Assembly: GCA_030706385.1 (NCBI GenBank)
Contig: JAUZOQ010000031.1
Span: 1 to 34,154 of the forward strand
Reading direction: 5' to 3'
Length of the DNA: 34,154 nt
DNA from: Bacteroidota bacterium
Lineage (GTDB): Bacteria; Bacteroidota; Ignavibacteria; Palsa-1295
The notes under the pieces are model-generated. The model saw nothing but the letters and a program-made list of their open reading frames with translations, was not told the DNA's origin and did not search any database. Made by a program: the position numbers and the translations under genes. Of this stretch, positions 25,567-32,941 are shown piece by piece. The first letter of the stretch is position 1. Each line of letters begins with the position of its first letter.

Positions 25567-28491
25567 TTATCCGTGCTCAACAATACGTATCTCTTCAGCA
25601 GTCAGTCCGTAGAGCGCATATACTAATTTGTCGATCTGCGAATCTAAATATTCACACTTCCTTTCGATCTGATCACGTTCTGCATCCCTGTTTGTCGCAG
25701 CAAGGTATTGTTTTGAACTAAGCATCTGTTCGACAAGGCTCACAAGTTCATCGTGCCGCAGCTTGTCAGACGAACGAGTAGCATCGAAGTTCGGAATCGG
25801 CAATGCTTTGATATCTTCTGGGTTCAACTTAGGAAAAATATTCTTACCAAAATTCGACAATTTGTATGAACCATACCAACTGAGTAATCTTGAATTAACT
25901 ATACCAAGCAAAAAAAGTGGATTTACCGACCGATCTTTTAGAAGAAATGGCGTTATGCTGTGACCATGATAGAATTTCTCAACAGCAAAAGAAGCCTGAA
26001 TTCTTTTCCCCTGTCCCGGAATTTCTCTGAATAACAAACGCTCACCATCAAAAAACTTTGGGTCTCTCGGTGCTGCCAACCAATTTCCGTAACTTAACCA
26101 TTCTCCGCTCCACGTGATAATATATCTCATTATGTCGCCACCCGCTAACCATTTCCCGTATGAGTCATCAACTTGTGTTTTGGAATGATAAGCTCTAGAT
26201 TTAATTATTGATTCACTCTGTCCCCGGTACTTATCATATGGGGTAATCCCTTGTATGGTATCACCATATTGTTCCAATCGTTTTAGTGGAACAAATTTAT
26301 CTAATATGGCTTCGACATTTTCAGATATTCGATAATCAATCGCTCGCTTTTCGCTCCTCTTAATCTTGTCCAGATCCATTCTTGTAGTACGTCCCCCTTC
26401 ATTTGGAAACTTAACCATCAGAGTATTATTAGTTTCGCTTTTCTTTAGTACAAAAGTGACTGTATTCACTATAGCTTGTGCAAAAACATTTTCTCCCCAG
26501 ATTGTCAGATCATCAAAAGCACAATTTTCAAGAACAATTCTTCTTATGTTATCTGAGTTCGATAGCGTTAGCCATAGTTCGGGGGTGATATAAGAAATGT
26601 ATCCACCCTTCTTAGTTAGCTGAATCGCTCGATCAATGAAATAAAGATAAGTGTCATACTTATACTGATAAGACTTATATCTTCTTTTTATGTAGGATTT
26701 TGTGTTTTCATCTAACAAGCCACCATAGGGAGGATTTCCAACTATCGCATCAAATCCGTCATTTTCCATTACTTGCTTGAATGAGGTGTTGAAATCGAAT
26801 GGCTTTATTCTCTCGAAATCTTCAGGGAGGAGCGGAAAGAGTTGTTCAATGTCGTATTCCACAAGCGAATTGCCGCACTGAATGTTTTTTGAGAGGTCTG
26901 GCAGTATTTTTGTTTTCTCAAATGAAAGCTGCCCGGCAGTAGCGTCGGATTCTGATTCGAGTAATTTCAAAAACAATGAAAGCTGAGCCACTTCCACTGC
27001 TTGGTGGTCAATGTCAACACCAAAGATATTATCAAGTAAAATCTTTTGTTTCTGCTTTAGGGTAAGAGCATAAACCCCCTTGTCAATTTCCAAACATCCG
27101 GCCTTTATTGCCTCGGAAGGATTTCCATTGTAATACTTTTCAATTGAATGAAGAATAATGTCATACACGGAAATCAAAAACGAACCGGAGCCACAGGCAA
27201 TATCTGCGAAACGCATTGAAGAGATTTCCTTCGGCTTCTTCCCTTCAATTAGCTTTCCAACCGTATTTGAAACAATGTAGTCAACAATATATTTTGGGGT
27301 GTAATAAACCCCCCCGGCCTTTCGGACTTCCGGTTTATATTCTATGTCTGCTCGTTTTGCAGTTGCAGTTACAACTTTGCCAAGAAAACGTTCGTATATA
27401 GAACCCAGAATCTCAATGGGGATATAACTAAAAAGGTACTTCGAATTCCTATGTGAAATGTCGTTACATAGCTCCGCAAATACTTTGTCGTCCGGTGCAA
27501 CAAATGAAGGTTTGTCTATGGCGTGAGGCTTGAACACAATACCATTATATTTTACGTCAAGCTCTTTACTCCAATTAATGAAGCTCTTCCACGCACCACC
27601 TTTCTTAGCTGCAATCTGATCAACAATGTAATCCGATTCAATATTTTTATCTTCCAAGAACCGAACAAAAACAAGTCGGTCAATAACCTTTTGAGTTGCT
27701 TCGGTGAGGTCTTCGGCTGTTAGTGATTCGTCCGCTTTCTTGAAAGCCTTGGCAAGCGTAAGACGGTATTCTTCCAACTTTGTGAGGAATGCTTCGTCAA
27801 CGGGTTTGGATTCTTCAACTGTGAGTTTTGCTTTTCCTGCTCCGCGTTGCTTCGGGAGTCCCCTTGCAAATTCTTTCAGCTTGTCACCTTCGATTGCCTC
27901 ACGAGAAAACAACCAATAGATATACCCGAAGTTCTCCCTGTCGAGATAGTCTTTGTAGACAAATGTTTTGATCTGTGCCGAAGGATAACTCTTTTGAAGG
28001 TTTGGTTCGTAACGGCAATCAATTATGTGGAATTCTTCAAAATCAGTCAGTACTCCAACAGGTGTGCTTGCTCCGCGTCCGTACCTTACAAGCTGAAAAT
28101 AGAACTCAGGATCACTCAATTTGCGGGAAGGCTTTTTAGCTTCGCAGAAGAAAACGGGATTCCGGTAGTCCGGTTTCAGATAGAAAGCGTAGTCCGCTTT
28201 TCGAGATGTTGCCGATGAATCTGGATTCCTTTCAACCTTTACCTCCTGTTCTCGGGGATTCGTTTGGTATTTGTGCCGAACATCCCACCCAAGAGCAATC
28301 CAGAATTTGTTCAGAAAATCCTCTCTTACTTCTGCCTCCTGATACTTAGGGGAAAGGTAGTGCTCTTCATTTGCAGCGAACTCATTAACTAACACGGACA
28401 CTTTCTCAAACGCTGTCTCAAATAGGGTCATAGCTTTGTTTGGGGCTACCACTGCGGTTATGTCTTTCAAGAAACCTGAATCCTTGGACAA
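25567..28491 (-). CDS. Type IIG-like restriction-modification enzyme (Eco57I family)
   Basis: A 974-aa single-chain RM enzyme. An N-terminal PD-(D/E)xK nuclease of HsdR_N type has KADYAFYL then VFFCEAKKPSRKL near residue 115. A helical linker follows, then an N6-adenine methyltransferase with motif I FADIACGSGSFLISVYD near 432 and motif IV VGNPPYGG near 585. The C-terminal target-recognition region (about 700-970) is TaqI-like, with FLLGIVNSRLLSWYGSYK and FPKLNPEDIKALPIPN. It would methylate one adenine per site strand and cut unmodified DNA. It looks intact. The start is a TTG at 28491; the next Met is residue 21. No separate methyltransferase or specificity gene is present, as expected for type IIG. 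Confidence 0.88.
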   Translation of the reverse strand: MSKDSGFLKDITAVVAPNKAMTLFETAFEKVSVLVNEFAANEEHYLSPKYQEAEVREDFLNKFWIALGWDVRHKYQTNPREQEVKVERNPDSSATSRKADYAFYLKPDYRNPVFFCEAKKPSRKLSDPEFYFQLVRYGRGASTPVGVLTDFEEFHIIDCRYEPNLQKSYPSAQIKTFVYKDYLDRENFGYIYWLFSREAIEGDKLKEFARGLPKQRGAGKAKLTVEESKPVDEAFLTKLEEYRLTLAKAFKKADESLTAEDLTEATQKVIDRLVFVRFLEDKNIESDYIVDQIAAKKGGAWKSFINWSKELDVKYNGIVFKPHAIDKPSFVAPDDKVFAELCNDISHRNSKYLFSYIPIEILGSIYERFLGKVVTATAKRADIEYKPEVRKAGGVYYTPKYIVDYIVSNTVGKLIEGKKPKEISSMRFADIACGSGSFLISVYDIILHSIEKYYNGNPSEAIKAGCLEIDKGVYALTLKQKQKILLDNIFGVDIDHQAVEVAQLSLFLKLLESESDATAGQLSFEKTKILPDLSKNIQCGNSLVEYDIEQLFPLLPEDFERIKPFDFNTSFKQVMENDGFDAIVGNPPYGGLLDENTKSYIKRRYKSYQYKYDTYLYFIDRAIQLTKKGGYISYITPELWLTLSNSDNIRRIVLENCAFDDLTIWGENVFAQAIVNTVTFVLKKSETNNTLMVKFPNEGGRTTRMDLDKIKRSEKRAIDYRISENVEAILDKFVPLKRLEQYGDTIQGITPYDKYRGQSESIIKSRAYHSKTQVDDSYGKWLAGGDIMRYIITWSGEWLSYGNWLAAPRDPKFFDGERLLFREIPGQGKRIQASFAVEKFYHGHSITPFLLKDRSVNPLFLLGIVNSRLLSWYGSYKLSNFGKNIFPKLNPEDIKALPIPNFDATRSSDKLRHDELVSLVEQMLSSKQYLAATNRDAERDQIERKCEYLDSQIDKLVYALYGLTAEEIRIVEHG

Positions 28492-28523
28492 ATTTACGAC
28501 ATAAACCTTTTGACTTCAAGAAT

Positions 28524-28554
28524 ACGAAGGAGTACCTTCGTCCGCGCTTCGCGC
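28524..28554. repeat. Two adjacent hairpins upstream of the RM gene
   Basis: ACGAAGG-AGTA-CCTTCGT (28524-28541) is a perfect 7-bp hairpin, and GCGC-TTC-GCGC (28544-28554) follows at once. They lie 33-63 bp upstream of the TTG start, in the likely leader or promoter of the RM gene, and could affect its expression. There is no U-run, so a terminator is unlikely. Confidence 0.45.
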
Positions 28555-28650
28555 TCCTCCACTCGCTTATATTTGGGGGAAAGAATTTCATTCTCTTTAG
28601 AACCCCTTATTATATATGCAAGACAAATCCTCAAGAACTACCCGGAGTAG

Positions 28651-28686
28651 TGTCGGTATGAGTGTCGGTATGAGTGTCGGTATGGA
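28651..28686 (+). repeat. Right arm-type repeats: 12-bp tandem motif, nearly three copies
   Basis: TGTCGGTATGAG at 28651-28662 and 28663-28674, then TGTCGGTATGGA. Two copies of the same motif occur at the left end (18607-18628). This is probably an integrase or excisionase arm-site cluster. Confidence 0.6.
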
Positions 28687-28936
28687 TTTAGGAAAGTCTG
28701 TGCAATCACTGGGAAGAAATTCTTTCTCGGATCGGTCGGCCGCTTACAAAGGTGTTTGTATCTTTGTGGCTGAAAGCAGAGGAAGTTTTGCTGAAAAAGA
28801 CACGGAAACGTTAACTATAACTAACAATATTTGAGCATCTTAGGAGTAGCTTTCCACACGTTCCGTACAGCGAACTTTCCACTCTTAGGCGGCTCGTTTG
28901 TTCTTTGAAAGTTCGCTGCGAATTCTCTTTAGCTCA

Positions 28937-28992
28937 GTGCCCAGAGTCGGACTCGAACCGACACACCATTGCTGGCGGCAGATTTTGAGTCT
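28937..28992. repeat. attR: 56-bp direct repeat within intact tRNA-Leu
   Basis: Identical to 18513-18568. Here the sequence continues into the 5' half of the tRNA, so this end restores a complete tRNA-Leu. Confidence 0.93.
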
Positions 28993-29021
28993 GCTGCGTC
29001 TACCAATTTCGCCATCCGGGC
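28938..29021 (-). tRNA. tRNA-Leu (CAA)
   Basis: An 84-nt tRNA. The acceptor GCCCGGA pairs with TCTGGGC, discriminator A. The D arm is GGCGAAATTGGTAGACGC. The anticodon stem GCAGA/TCTGC has loop CTCAAAA, giving anticodon CAA (reads UUG). It has a long class II variable arm as expected for Leu, and the T arm is GTCGG-TTCGAGT-CCGAC. CCA is not encoded. The 3' part is the island's attachment core. Confidence 0.96.
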
Positions 29022-29051
29022 AGAATAGAGTAAATTACTGATACAAAAATA

Positions 29052-29531
29052 CTACCGCGAGATTTCCAGGATCTCAAATTCTAAAATCCCTGCCGGTACC
29101 TTTACTTGGACTGACTTCCCTACCGGATTATTCAGCAGTGCCTTGCCGATCGGAGAAGAAGCCGATATCTTGCCACCTTCAAAATCTGCATCCTCGGCAG
29201 AGACGATCTGATAAGTATTTTCTTTCTTCGTTTTCTTATTGAGAACCCGCACTTTCGTTAACATCCCTACCTTATCGATCGATATCTCGGACTCGTCAAT
29301 AATCGTTGAGTTCATCAACATTACTTCCATTTTGTGGATGCGCAACTCGAGCAACCCCTGCTCTTCCCTAGCAGCATCGTATTCCGCATTCTCCGAGAGA
29401 TCCCCTTGCGCCCTGGCCTCAGCGATCTTATTGGCAATTTCTTTCCGGGCGTGAAACTTCAGGTGCTGGAGTTCTTTTTCGATCTCCGACAATCTGTCCC
29501 GAGTAACATATACTTTCGATGGTGCTGGCAT
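29052..29531 (-). CDS. greA: Transcription elongation factor GreA
   Basis: 159 aa, full family length. The N-terminal antiparallel coiled coil (about 1-75) has at its tip ARAQGDLSENAEYDAAREEQ, containing the acidic pair (D-x-x-E) that enters the RNA polymerase secondary channel and stimulates cleavage of backtracked RNA. The C-terminal FKBP-like domain has ISASSPIGKALLNNPVGKSV and EFEILEIS. It lies 30 bp upstream of tRNA-Leu on the same strand, and 21 nt after the T-run of the ribBA terminator, so it probably has its own promoter. Confidence 0.96.
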   Translation of the reverse strand: MPAPSKVYVTRDRLSEIEKELQHLKFHARKEIANKIAEARAQGDLSENAEYDAAREEQGLLELRIHKMEVMLMNSTIIDESEISIDKVGMLTKVRVLNKKTKKENTYQIVSAEDADFEGGKISASSPIGKALLNNPVGKSVQVKVPAGILEFEILEISR

Positions 29532-29540
29532 GTGTGCAAA

Positions 29541-29589
29541 CCTATAATAAAAGAAGGCATCTTTCCGCGCTTTGCAAAAAGATACCTTC
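29541..29589 (-). terminator. Intrinsic terminator downstream of ribBA
   Basis: On the minus strand GAAGGTATCTTT (29589-29578) pairs with AAAGATGCCTTC (29564-29553): 12 bp with one G-U pair and a 13-nt loop. TTTTATTATAGG follows directly. It ends the ribBA transcript 126 nt after the stop and separates it from greA. Confidence 0.75.
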
Positions 29590-29714
29590 GCATAAATTCT
29601 TCGTGCGGTATTAAAGGCTTTTTTTCTCCATTATGTTCCCTCTCAATGCCGATGTCGAATGGCTTCAGATGTCGTCGTGCATTGCTGACGCGATTCCAAA
29701 AGCTTGCCAAGGCA

Positions 29715-30959
29715 TCATGGTTTTTCTTCGATCAGGCTCTTGAGCATGGCCTCGACGCTATGCGAATCTGCTCCGATCATGTGACCAAGTTTTTTTCTCT
29801 TGGTTTCCAAATAGGAGGCGTTGTTCTCATTGGCCGGGACTTCAATTGGAACGCGATCGACTACTTCAAGTCCGTAACTGCCGAGACCGACAATTTTCTT
29901 GGGGTTGTTGGTAAGGAGTCTCATCTTTCGAACTCCAAGATCGACAAGAATTTGAGCACCGATTCCATAGTCGCGAAGATCGGCTTTGAAACCCAGCGCT
30001 TCATTTGCCTCAACCGTATCCTTGCCTTCTTCTTGCAGTTTATAGGCTTTCAGCTTGTTGGCAAGCCCAATACCGCGACCTTCTTGGCGCATGTAAAGGA
30101 CAATACCTCTTCCTTCCCTCTCCACCATCATCATTGCGGCATGTAATTGGTCCTGACAGTCGCATCTCAACGAACCTAAGGTATCGCCGGTGAAGCACTC
30201 GGAATGAACACGAACAAGTACCGGTTCGCCACTGATATTGCCTTTCGTAAGAGCGATATGCTCTTTACCATCGACCTTATTTCGATAGAGATGGAGCTTG
30301 AACTCACCGTAATACGTGGGTAAATTAACTTCAACGATCTTTTCCACAAGCTTCTCTCGCTCCGTACGATATTTGATCAAATCCTGAACAGAGATGATCT
30401 TCATATCATATTCAACCGCTACTTTCTTGAGGTCGGGAAGACGTGCCATCGTCCCATCCTCATTCATGATCTCGCAAAGTATCGCGACTTCCTTAAATCC
30501 AGCAAGTCGAGCGAGATCGACTGCTGCTTCTGTATGGCCTGCACGTCGGAGGACACCCTCATCCACTGCTCGAAGAGGAAAAATGTGGCCCGGCCTCGCA
30601 AAATCCGTCGCCTTCGTCTTCGGATCTGTTAGCGCACGAACTGTAACGGCACGATCACTAGCAGAAACACCTGTCGTTGTTCCATGAACATAATCGATGC
30701 TAACCGTGAAAGGAGTTCCATGACGCGCAGTATTTACATCAACCATCATCGGCAGATCAAGTTCTGCGGCACGCGCTTCAGTCAGTGGTGCACAAATAAT
30801 CCCGCTCGTGCGGCGAAGCATGAACGCGATCATTTCCGGAGTTACGACTTCTGCAGGCGCAACAAAGTCGCCTTCGTTTTCACGGTCTTCATCATCGACA
30901 ACGATCACGAAGCGCCCTCGCCTAATATCCGCTAAGGCTTCATCAATGGTATTTAGCAT
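29715..30959 (-). CDS. ribBA: Bifunctional riboflavin enzyme RibBA
   Basis: A 414-aa fusion that performs both entry steps of riboflavin synthesis. The RibB part (1-200) makes 3,4-dihydroxy-2-butanone 4-phosphate from ribulose 5-phosphate and has [12 protein letters not shown] (acidic metal loop), [13 protein letters not shown] and [10 protein letters not shown]. The RibA part (205-400) is GTP cyclohydrolase II, with the zinc motif [14 protein letters not shown] near 255, [18 protein letters not shown] and LLTNNPKK. All key motifs are kept in both halves, so both activities are expected. I see no FMN riboswitch in the 80 bp upstream. Confidence 0.96.
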   Translation of the reverse strand: MLNTIDEALADIRRGRFVIVVDDEDRENEGDFVAPAEVVTPEMIAFMLRRTSGIICAPLTEARAAELDLPMMVDVNTARHGTPFTVSIDYVHGTTTGVSASDRAVTVRALTDPKTKATDFARPGHIFPLRAVDEGVLRRAGHTEAAVDLARLAGFKEVAILCEIMNEDGTMARLPDLKKVAVEYDMKIISVQDLIKYRTEREKLVEKIVEVNLPTYYGEFKLHLYRNKVDGKEHIALTKGNISGEPVLVRVHSECFTGDTLGSLRCDCQDQLHAAMMMVEREGRGIVLYMRQEGRGIGLANKLKAYKLQEEGKDTVEANEALGFKADLRDYGIGAQILVDLGVRKMRLLTNNPKKIVGLGSYGLEVVDRVPIEVPANENNASYLETKRKKLGHMIGADSHSVEAMLKSLIEEKP

Positions 30960-31041
30960 TTTATGGCCGGTAGTATGAAGAACATGAATAAGGTCGCATC
31001 CCGAACATAAGTGAAGGTGGAATTCCGGTGGCGAGCTATTC

Positions 31042-31362
31042 TTATTTTGGTATCACCGAATTGACCGAAGATTTCTCAAAACGGATCTTCGTGTTATCTG
31101 AAACTTGGATGAGAACGGTCGTATCCTCGATAGCGCTGATCGTACCATGGATACCTCCGGCAAGAATGACTTTATCTCCCTTATCCATCTTCGCAACCAA
31201 AGCCTCGCGATCCTTTTGACGTTTGCGCTGAGGACGATAAATCATGAAATAGAAAATAAGAATAATGGAGCCGAACATAATGACGGTCGAGATTGCACTC
31301 GAACCTTGCTCGCCACCTTGCGCAGGAGCCATGAGAATAAGTCCTAGGATATTTGAAATCAT
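31042..31362 (-). CDS. yajC: Preprotein translocase subunit YajC
   Basis: A 106-aa single-pass inner membrane protein. It has a short N-terminus, one helix ([20 protein letters not shown]), the family motif [18 protein letters not shown], then a small beta domain with [20 protein letters not shown] and [21 protein letters not shown]. It associates with SecDF in the Sec translocon. It lies 82 bp upstream of ribBA on the same strand and may share a transcript with it. Confidence 0.95.
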   Translation of the reverse strand: MISNILGLILMAPAQGGEQGSSAISTVIMFGSIILIFYFMIYRPQRKRQKDREALVAKMDKGDKVILAGGIHGTISAIEDTTVLIQVSDNTKIRFEKSSVNSVIPK

Positions 31363-31614
31363 ATTGTTAATGGTGGAATAGTAATATTTTTGTATCGCTC
31401 AAAAACAAAATGACTGAGTAAAACATTCGAGGCGTCGAAAGGACTCTCTTCAAGAGAGCAAGGAAGACTTTTGAAGAGCCCGACTTTTCTCCATTAATGA
31501 AGAAGAATTAATCAAATTGAAGGTCAAAAACGCGTATCTTTTTACTCGAGCTTACGTTAGTATTGGCGTCAATGATGATATGCGATAATTATTAATTCAT
31601 TATCTGACACTTAT
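31363..31614. other. Divergent intergenic region yajC / lipoprotein
   Basis: 252 bp that must hold both promoters. Features seen are TATCTTTT about 80 bp before the lipoprotein start (near a TAnnTTTG box), CTCTCTT-C-AAGAGAG near 31452, and GATAAT (31584-31589) / ATTATC (31599-31604) just before the lipoprotein gene. None is decisive. Confidence 0.35.
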
Positions 31615-32874
31615 ATGAAACGCCTAAACATTTTGCTACTGTCGGTTTTGTTTGGCACCGGCTGTTATACGCAAGTAAAGTCGTCGGGTGATTACTGGGG
31701 ATATACCGGTCGTCACCAGCGTGAAAAAGTTGTTGTAGTCCCCGACGAGATCGATTCCAATGCAGCCTATCAACAGCCGGATAGTACCTCCGATGACCAA
31801 CGTGGCCGCGATGATGAAGGCTACTCTTACGGCGATTCGTACTATGATGGATATTACGGTTATGCGCCGGGATGGACTTACGTTCCTCCGCCCGTAGTAA
31901 GTCTATCATTTGGATTCGGCCACCATGCATGGTGGGGATTGGGCTACTCTTCCTGGTACCCTTCTTGGTATCCGGGATACTATGATCCATACTGGGATTG
32001 GTACTATCAACCCGGTTTTTATCCTTATGGCTGCATCGCTCCTGTGTACCCATGCTATGATCCATTCTATAATCCATATTTTGGATACTATGGCGGATAT
32101 CATCACTATTACGGTGGTTACTACGACGGATTTTATCACGGGCACCGCGATAACCATGGTTTTGCAAATGATCATGTAAGATCTGGGAGAATTGGCGGTG
32201 GAGAAGATCGTGGAAGAGGGAGTACGACCGGACAATCCGGATTCGGAAGTGGCACATCGACAAGATCGGAAAACAACAATCTCGGAGGCACTCTTTCTGG
32301 GTCGAGCGGTCGTTCCGGTATGTCAACTCAATCTGGAACATCGGGCACAAGAACAGCACAACAGCCTAACGGAAACTCAACAGAGTCCGGATCTAGATCA
32401 AGCAACCAAAATCCTGCAACTGGAAATGCAGCAAGCCGGACTCAAGGCTCAACAGGCGCAAGTCAGGCGGCTACCCGATCTAGTGAAAAAACATCGCCGG
32501 CTTCGTCAGCTCGTGAAAATGAGAGTAACTCACGCGCGAATGAAAGAACAGCGCCTGAGCCCGCTCGCTCGAATGCCGCACCTCAAGAACATTCAACTCC
32601 TGCCCAAACGCATAGCGGAAATCGATCTCAAAGCCAGTTGATGAATGCCCCTCGAAATAATCCCCGGCTGGCTCCCTCAGGTAGAGTAGGACAGAACTTT
32701 GCACCTCGTCGTGGCTCATATCGAGGATCGTCACGCGGCTCTTATTCCGGCGTTCAACGAGGGGCAAGCCCGAGAAGCGGTTCACCTTCCCGCGGTGGCG
32801 GAAGTTATAGCGGCGGCGGTTACCATGGCGGCGGCAGTTCTCGTTCCGGCGGAGGCGGACACCGCGGTAGATAA
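31615..32874 (+). CDS. Tyr/Trp/Gly-rich probable lipoprotein, low complexity
   Basis: 419 aa in three parts. First comes a short signal with a lipobox-like FGTG-C near residue 17 (the -3 Gly is not ideal), so lipidation and an outer-membrane location are probable. Residues 70-185 are extremely rich in Tyr, Trp, Gly and Pro (for example SSWYPSWYPGYYDPYWDWYY). The C-terminal half is Ser/Gly/Asn/Arg-rich and ends in a GGG/SRS/HRGR tail. No enzymatic domain is visible. Similar aromatic low-complexity lipoproteins are common but uncharacterised in the FCB group; adhesive or envelope-matrix roles are guesses. The biased composition also creates long open frames on the other strand (31592-32359), which I regard as accidental. 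Confidence 0.72.
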   Translation: MKRLNILLLSVLFGTGCYTQVKSSGDYWGYTGRHQREKVVVVPDEIDSNAAYQQPDSTSDDQRGRDDEGYSYGDSYYDGYYGYAPGWTYVPPPVVSLSFGFGHHAWWGLGYSSWYPSWYPGYYDPYWDWYYQPGFYPYGCIAPVYPCYDPFYNPYFGYYGGYHHYYGGYYDGFYHGHRDNHGFANDHVRSGRIGGGEDRGRGSTTGQSGFGSGTSTRSENNNLGGTLSGSSGRSGMSTQSGTSGTRTAQQPNGNSTESGSRSSNQNPATGNAASRTQGSTGASQAATRSSEKTSPASSARENESNSRANERTAPEPARSNAAPQEHSTPAQTHSGNRSQSQLMNAPRNNPRLAPSGRVGQNFAPRRGSYRGSSRGSYSGVQRGASPRSGSPSRGGGSYSGGGYHGGGSSRSGGGGHRGR

Positions 32875-32941
32875 CTCGGTCTTGACTCTTCCACCTCACC
32901 ATTTTTCTTTTCCCGAAAGAACTTAATCGACAAAAACTGCT

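Larger units (their letters stand above)
28492..28936. other. Right island end, non-coding
   Basis: 445 bp between the RM start and attR. It holds the leader hairpins, the 12-bp tandem repeats and a perfect 12-bp inverted repeat, CAGCGAACTTTC (28868-28879) with GAAAGTTCGCTG (28907-28918), 18 bp before attR. A 72-codon open frame spans the tandem repeats, but the repeat makes its protein (VGMSVGMSVGM) look accidental. Confidence 0.5.
18513..28992. mobile_element. Integrated element in tRNA-Leu(CAA), about 10.4 kb
   Basis: The borders are a perfect 56-bp direct repeat (18513-18568 and 28937-28992) made of the 3' part of tRNA-Leu. An integrase gene lies 256 bp inside the left border. The right copy is part of the intact tRNA, whose 5' half lies outside the element. 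The left copy is the displaced original 3' end. Contents are an integrase, a Rep-like protein, a PanAT-type TA pair, a repeat-rich non-coding stretch, a TAC-type operon, a 140-aa unknown and a type IIG-like RM enzyme. There are no structural phage genes, conjugation genes or relaxase of the usual kinds, so it is a small integrative island or satellite rather than a full prophage. Confidence 0.9.

Noticed and set aside
28616-28834. 72-codon frame covering the 12-bp tandem repeats
   Set aside because: The protein repeat (VGMSVGM) is simply the translated arm-site repeat. No ribosome-binding site or homology is visible.
29459-29710. 83-codon frame between ribBA and greA
   Set aside because: It uses a TTG start, runs through the ribBA terminator hairpin and overlaps the start of greA.
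30960-31041. FMN riboswitch before ribBA
   Set aside because: The 82-bp spacer is too short for the roughly 140-nt aptamer and lacks its conserved elements.
31592-32359. 255-codon open frame on minus, opposite the Tyr-rich lipoprotein
   Set aside because: Its His/Arg-rich sequence is the mirror of the Tyr/Gly-rich codons of the plus gene, with no domain and no sensible start. It is a composition effect.
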